From DASSBQ01 sp040981125 (lineage in GTDB: Bacteria; Nitrospirota; Nitrospiria; Nitrospirales; Nitrospiraceae), in the NCBI GenBank assembly GCA_040981125.1, contig JANRMQ010000006.1, forward strand, positions 1 through 64,000: a stretch of 64,000 nucleotides of DNA, given 5' to 3'. Position 1 is the first letter of the stretch; each line of letters starts with the position of its first letter. The notes below the pieces were generated by a model. It saw nothing but the letters and a program-made list of their open reading frames with translations, had not been told where the DNA came from and did not search any database. Positions 62,001-64,000 of the stretch are shown piece after piece. Made by a program: the position numbers and the translations under genes.

Positions 62001-64000
62001 ATCGCGTCCGGCCGAAAGGGGCGATCGTCATCGGTCTCGGCACTCCCGGCCTCCTGAGTGCCGCGGAGATTACGAAAAGCTTTCTGAAGGCCATGCTTCA
62101 GTATGCGCTGGAATGGACCAGTTATGTCCGTGCATCGACCACAGGCGGGGGGCTGGAGGCTGAGACCAAGTTGAAGGTGTCGGCATTGTTGATCGGGACC
62201 GGCGCAGGCGGCGTGAGCGTCTCGGATTCGGTCTATGCTCTGGTGAAAGGAATTGCGCGCGCCAATGAGGTGTTGGCGGAAGCCAAACAAGCGGAGCGAA
62301 TTGCCGAGGTCGAGTTCATCGAATTATGGGAAGACCGCGTCATCCAGGCCGTGAACGCCTTCAAGGACTGTGAAGCCGATCCGTCGCTCAAAGACCGATT
62401 TACGTTCGATCCGGATCCGCATGCCTCGGAGGGCGGGCTCCGGCGCGTCACCTATGAAGAGCCGGGAGGATGGTGGCATCGCGTTCAAATTCTCGGCGGC
62501 GATGAGCATCACGCCATGCGGCAAACTCTGCGGTTCACCGCGACGACCAAGCGCGCGCGCAACGAGGTCAGCCTGCTGCCGACCCAGCGGATTCTCGTCG
62601 ATCGGTTCCTGGAAGAGGCGATTCGCGCGACTCACGACAACCGGGCGGTCTCGAGAACGTTGTTCGAGTTGCTGCTGCCGAAACAGCTCAAAGTGCAAGC
62701 GCCGGATCAGGACGACATCGTCCTGCTGCTGGATGAAGCAGCCGCACGATACCCATGGGAATTGCTCGCGGACACCGGAGGTGCGGAGCGCCGGCCGTTT
62801 GCCATCGAACACGGGGTGCTCCGCCAGCTGGAAACAACGGAGTTCGCAGATTCGATCCGTCCCGTGATTGAAAAGAACGCGCTGGTCATCGGAGATCCCA
62901 TCAGTTCGTTTGTCGAATTAAAGGGGGCGCAAGCGGAGGCCGATGCAGTCGCGCGATCTCTTACGGGCGGCCGTTTTCATGTTGAACTGCGCAAACGGGC
63001 GACGGGAGAACAAGTGATGCAGGCGCTCTACGCACGTCCATATCAGATTCTCCATCTGGCAGGTCATGGGGTATACCGGTATCTGCCTCCACAGGCGAGG
63101 CAGTGCGGCGAGTGTGGACAAAAGCTGTCCGATGAGCAAGGCATCAAACAGGCCTCTCTGTGGGAGCCCATCACCGGCATGGTGATCGGCGACAACGCCT
63201 ATCTCACGCCGGCCGAAGTTCAACAGCTTCCACGCGTTCCAGACCTGGTTTTCATTAACTGCTGCCATCTCGGGAAGATTGAACCGGCCGGTAGCAAGGA
63301 CCTGAACGATCGACGCGACTACAACAAGATCGCCGCCAATGTCGCCACTGAGTTCATCCGCATGGGAGTGCGCGCGGTCATCGCCGCCGGCTGGGCGGTG
63401 GACGACGCCGCGGCTCTGGTCTTTTCGACGACGTTCTATGACCACTTGGTCGGAGGAGCCGCTTTTGGTGAAGCCGTCAAAGCAGCCCGCCGGGCCACTT
63501 ATGCCGGCTATTCTCAGACGAATACATGGGGCGCGTACCAATGTTACGGCGACCCGGACTTTCGTCTCGTGAAAAGGGATGAGAATAGTGACGAAAAGGT
63601 GAGGGAGCCGACGTTCGTGGCGCCGGCGGAAGCCATCGCCATGCTGGACAATATCGCCGCTCGTCTCTGCGCCAAGGCCGACGGCGATCAGCGAGAGGAT
63701 CGTGATCAACTGACCGCAGCGGCGAAACGGATCGAAAAGAAAGGTTGGCTCACGAACGGCGCTGTTTCGGTCGCGCTCGCCCGAGCCTATCGGGACACGG
63801 AATTATTCGACCCCGCGATTGATCATTATCGTCGGGCGCTCGCCATGGACCCTTCCGCCGTGAAGTTGGAGGATATTGAGCAGCTGGCGAATCTGCTCGG
63901 GCGCCGGGCGGTGCGGCGATATGAACGCCCCGTTCAGCCCTCCACTGTTCGCGGCCGAGCGGGCGCTAAGCCGACAGGAAAACCGGCGTATAATCCGCTT
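59090..64000 (+). CDS. giant dual alpha/beta-hydrolase-CHAT protein with TPR-like tail (partial at window end)
   Basis: At least 1637 residues; no stop before the window ends. ATG 59090 has GGAGGT six bases upstream. Order of parts: a beta-rich N-terminal region (1-160); hydrolase 1 (about 175-510) with LFLHGTASSTWGSF, Ser257 in THSRGG, D446/D448 in EGDHDLVVN and His478 in GVNHF; hydrolase 2 (about 525-830), LCAT-like, with FVLPGIMGSEL, Ser634 in AHSMGG, Asp803 in GDGRVTW and His825 in VEHGDL; basic linker 891-901; an aminopeptidase-N-domain-like part (about 902-1030, VVHGNLAFANYPVAVGHYAG); a CHAT peptidase domain (about 1165-1520) with His1326 in HLAGHG and Cys1392 in INCCHLG; then helical repeats (ALARAYRDTELFDPAIDHYR) like TPRs. 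No export signal seen. Function inferred: protease-regulated lipid hydrolase. Confidence 0.85.
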   Translation, partial: MAQDHSSPDAAPMKLYGATEPNPAESALISTHVAVRKEFRPGRAREGRAPETVVVKPDDVIEVEFAEGQRLWLRGDEYRKQFGGTPFRDATGTETLIVSESLDMLPRGMQSRGPVKWAINSLKVLGIDLAGKTAKAIGEAVDRRPMTNRPGPGLYRCSMESDRFSLTSVAASSTAADKPYLLFLHGTASSTWGSFGGLWAPARARELNALRDLYGDRVLAYEHATLSASPIENAVELVKELAKQIPSRATLHIVTHSRGGLIGELLCRAGVGAATSGKKSNGNGRPRAGGQPFTDKEIQLFGEKEEHKDALAQLEELNGLLRRPSFMIERFARVGCPALGTTLASRRLDRWLSIVGSVASLMPHTPVADIFKDIGDFAAAVIKKRTDPAELPGLEAMMPESMFIKLVNWPTTTIPGDLTVIAGDIEPDALWAKLLVFATDRFYEGDHDLVVNTPSMYGGATRAGRSLVSFHKGPGVNHFTYFSNRESVEGLVRALAASEMGGGFEPLKKPAIDIPRAIAPRSAEPRPTVFVLPGIMGSELSVGRQPVWVDIQDLLFGGLRKLNIKAKNVQATQPFAEFYGGLVQFLAQTHKVIPFPFDWRLAPEHEADRLMALVRQEAIDAGRHNQPIRFLAHSMGGLVVRTMIARHPDLWRDLCAHQDSRFVMLGTPNGGSHAITELLVGQSSLFSKLAFVDIKNSQEDLLEVVSRFPGILAMLPVDAGEDYFSAATWQRYMAGTVGLVAPADDDLARAREFRRLLENSPIDPQKMVYVAGRADVTLTRMFFDSNADRANEFIKFVATTRGDGRVTWDSGIPPEVPTWYMEVEHGDLPAHEESFPAFLDLLQSGTTSRLSKNPPVSRSADELFPRPPVIDDFYPQPDDLAASAVGAPAGRRKRSKSREARVEVRVVHGNLAFANYPVAVGHYAGDTIISAEADLDRRLDGELTRRASLGLYPGALETCAIFAHPRLAVHDRVRPKGAIVIGLGTPGLLSAAEITKSFLKAMLQYALEWTSYVRASTTGGGLEAETKLKVSALLIGTGAGGVSVSDSVYALVKGIARANEVLAEAKQAERIAEVEFIELWEDRVIQAVNAFKDCEADPSLKDRFTFDPDPHASEGGLRRVTYEEPGGWWHRVQILGGDEHHAMRQTLRFTATTKRARNEVSLLPTQRILVDRFLEEAIRATHDNRAVSRTLFELLLPKQLKVQAPDQDDIVLLLDEAAARYPWELLADTGGAERRPFAIEHGVLRQLETTEFADSIRPVIEKNALVIGDPISSFVELKGAQAEADAVARSLTGGRFHVELRKRATGEQVMQALYARPYQILHLAGHGVYRYLPPQARQCGECGQKLSDEQGIKQASLWEPITGMVIGDNAYLTPAEVQQLPRVPDLVFINCCHLGKIEPAGSKDLNDRRDYNKIAANVATEFIRMGVRAVIAAGWAVDDAAALVFSTTFYDHLVGGAAFGEAVKAARRATYAGYSQTNTWGAYQCYGDPDFRLVKRDENSDEKVREPTFVAPAEAIAMLDNIAARLCAKADGDQREDRDQLTAAAKRIEKKGWLTNGAVSVALARAYRDTELFDPAIDHYRRALAMDPSAVKLEDIEQLANLLGRRAVRRYERPVQPSTVRGRAGAKPTGKPAYNPL

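Noticed and set aside
61178..62290. 370-aa minus-strand frame inside the giant hydrolase-CHAT gene
   Set aside because: The plus strand is open from 59090 to the window end with clear domains; the reverse frame has none.
1..64000. CRISPR arrays, tRNA or rRNA genes, transposases, prophage
   Set aside because: No regularly spaced repeats, cloverleaf-like sequences or transposase/integrase motifs were seen by eye; a profile search could still find a missed tRNA.

Overview
This 64 kb window looks like an ordinary chromosomal stretch of a GC-rich, diderm (outer-membrane-bearing) bacterium. It encodes many lipoproteins, the Lol lipoprotein-release system, Lnt, an OmpA-type protein, a TraF-like outer-membrane barrel and RlpA. 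The gene set (B12-dependent ribonucleotide reductase, a trp operon with inserted small genes, tandem MiaB/MtaB enzymes, many small lineage-specific lipoproteins) fits Nitrospira or a close Nitrospirota relative. That assignment is an inference from gene content: no rRNA, tRNA or nitrite-oxidation gene lies in the window.

Layout. 0-5 kb: small lipoprotein, zinc alcohol dehydrogenase, DUF72 protein, then a repair/housekeeping group (MutY without its C-terminal domain, Nudix hydrolase, GNAT acetyltransferase, DEDDy exonuclease). 5-12 kb: lipoprotein, tiny membrane protein, MiaB and MtaB-type tRNA methylthiotransferases, AmpG-like transporter. 12-20 kb: NrdJ, small HTH-like protein, cupin, ACT-domain protein, RlpA, CNNM/CorC-type membrane protein. 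20-25 kb (minus strand): MoxR-type ATPase coupled to a large unknown protein, then LigA. 25-35 kb (plus): LysM lipoprotein and a full trp operon (trpE, HPF-like gene, trpG, trpD, trpC, lipoprotein, trpF, trpB, trpA), then a secreted glycoside-hydrolase-like protein. 35-45 kb (minus): lipoprotein and barrel protein, LolD, LolC/E, LysS, PrfB (with a classic +1 programmed frameshift missed by simple ORF calling) and Lnt. 45-57 kb: DUF4403 lipoprotein, AhpC-type peroxiredoxin, coiled-coil OmpA lipoprotein, RhlE-type helicase, PilZ and VanZ-like proteins, a BamE-like lipoprotein followed by three tandem paralogous lipoproteins, MOSC protein and dodecin.

58-64 kb is the most unusual part. A metacaspase-like C14 peptidase (His82/Cys137) is followed 57 bp downstream by a giant ORF (>1,637 codons, running off the window). 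This ORF carries two alpha/beta-hydrolase domains, each with a recognisable Ser-Asp-His set, then a basic linker, an aminopeptidase-N-domain-like region, a CHAT (caspase-like) peptidase domain and the start of a TPR-like tail. Two caspase-clan proteases joined to two putative lipases suggests a protease-controlled lipid-attack (cell-suicide or antiphage) module. That role is inference; the domains and catalytic motifs are read directly from the sequence.

Intergenic DNA holds several repeat types: a dispersed REP-like repeat (about 9.45, 47.45 and 57.84 kb), a 156-bp element with 13-bp inverted ends between lolC/E and lysS, a 58-bp-offset direct repeat between lolD and lolC/E, and a long inverted repeat upstream of the helicase gene. 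I saw no CRISPR array, prophage, transposase, rRNA or tRNA.
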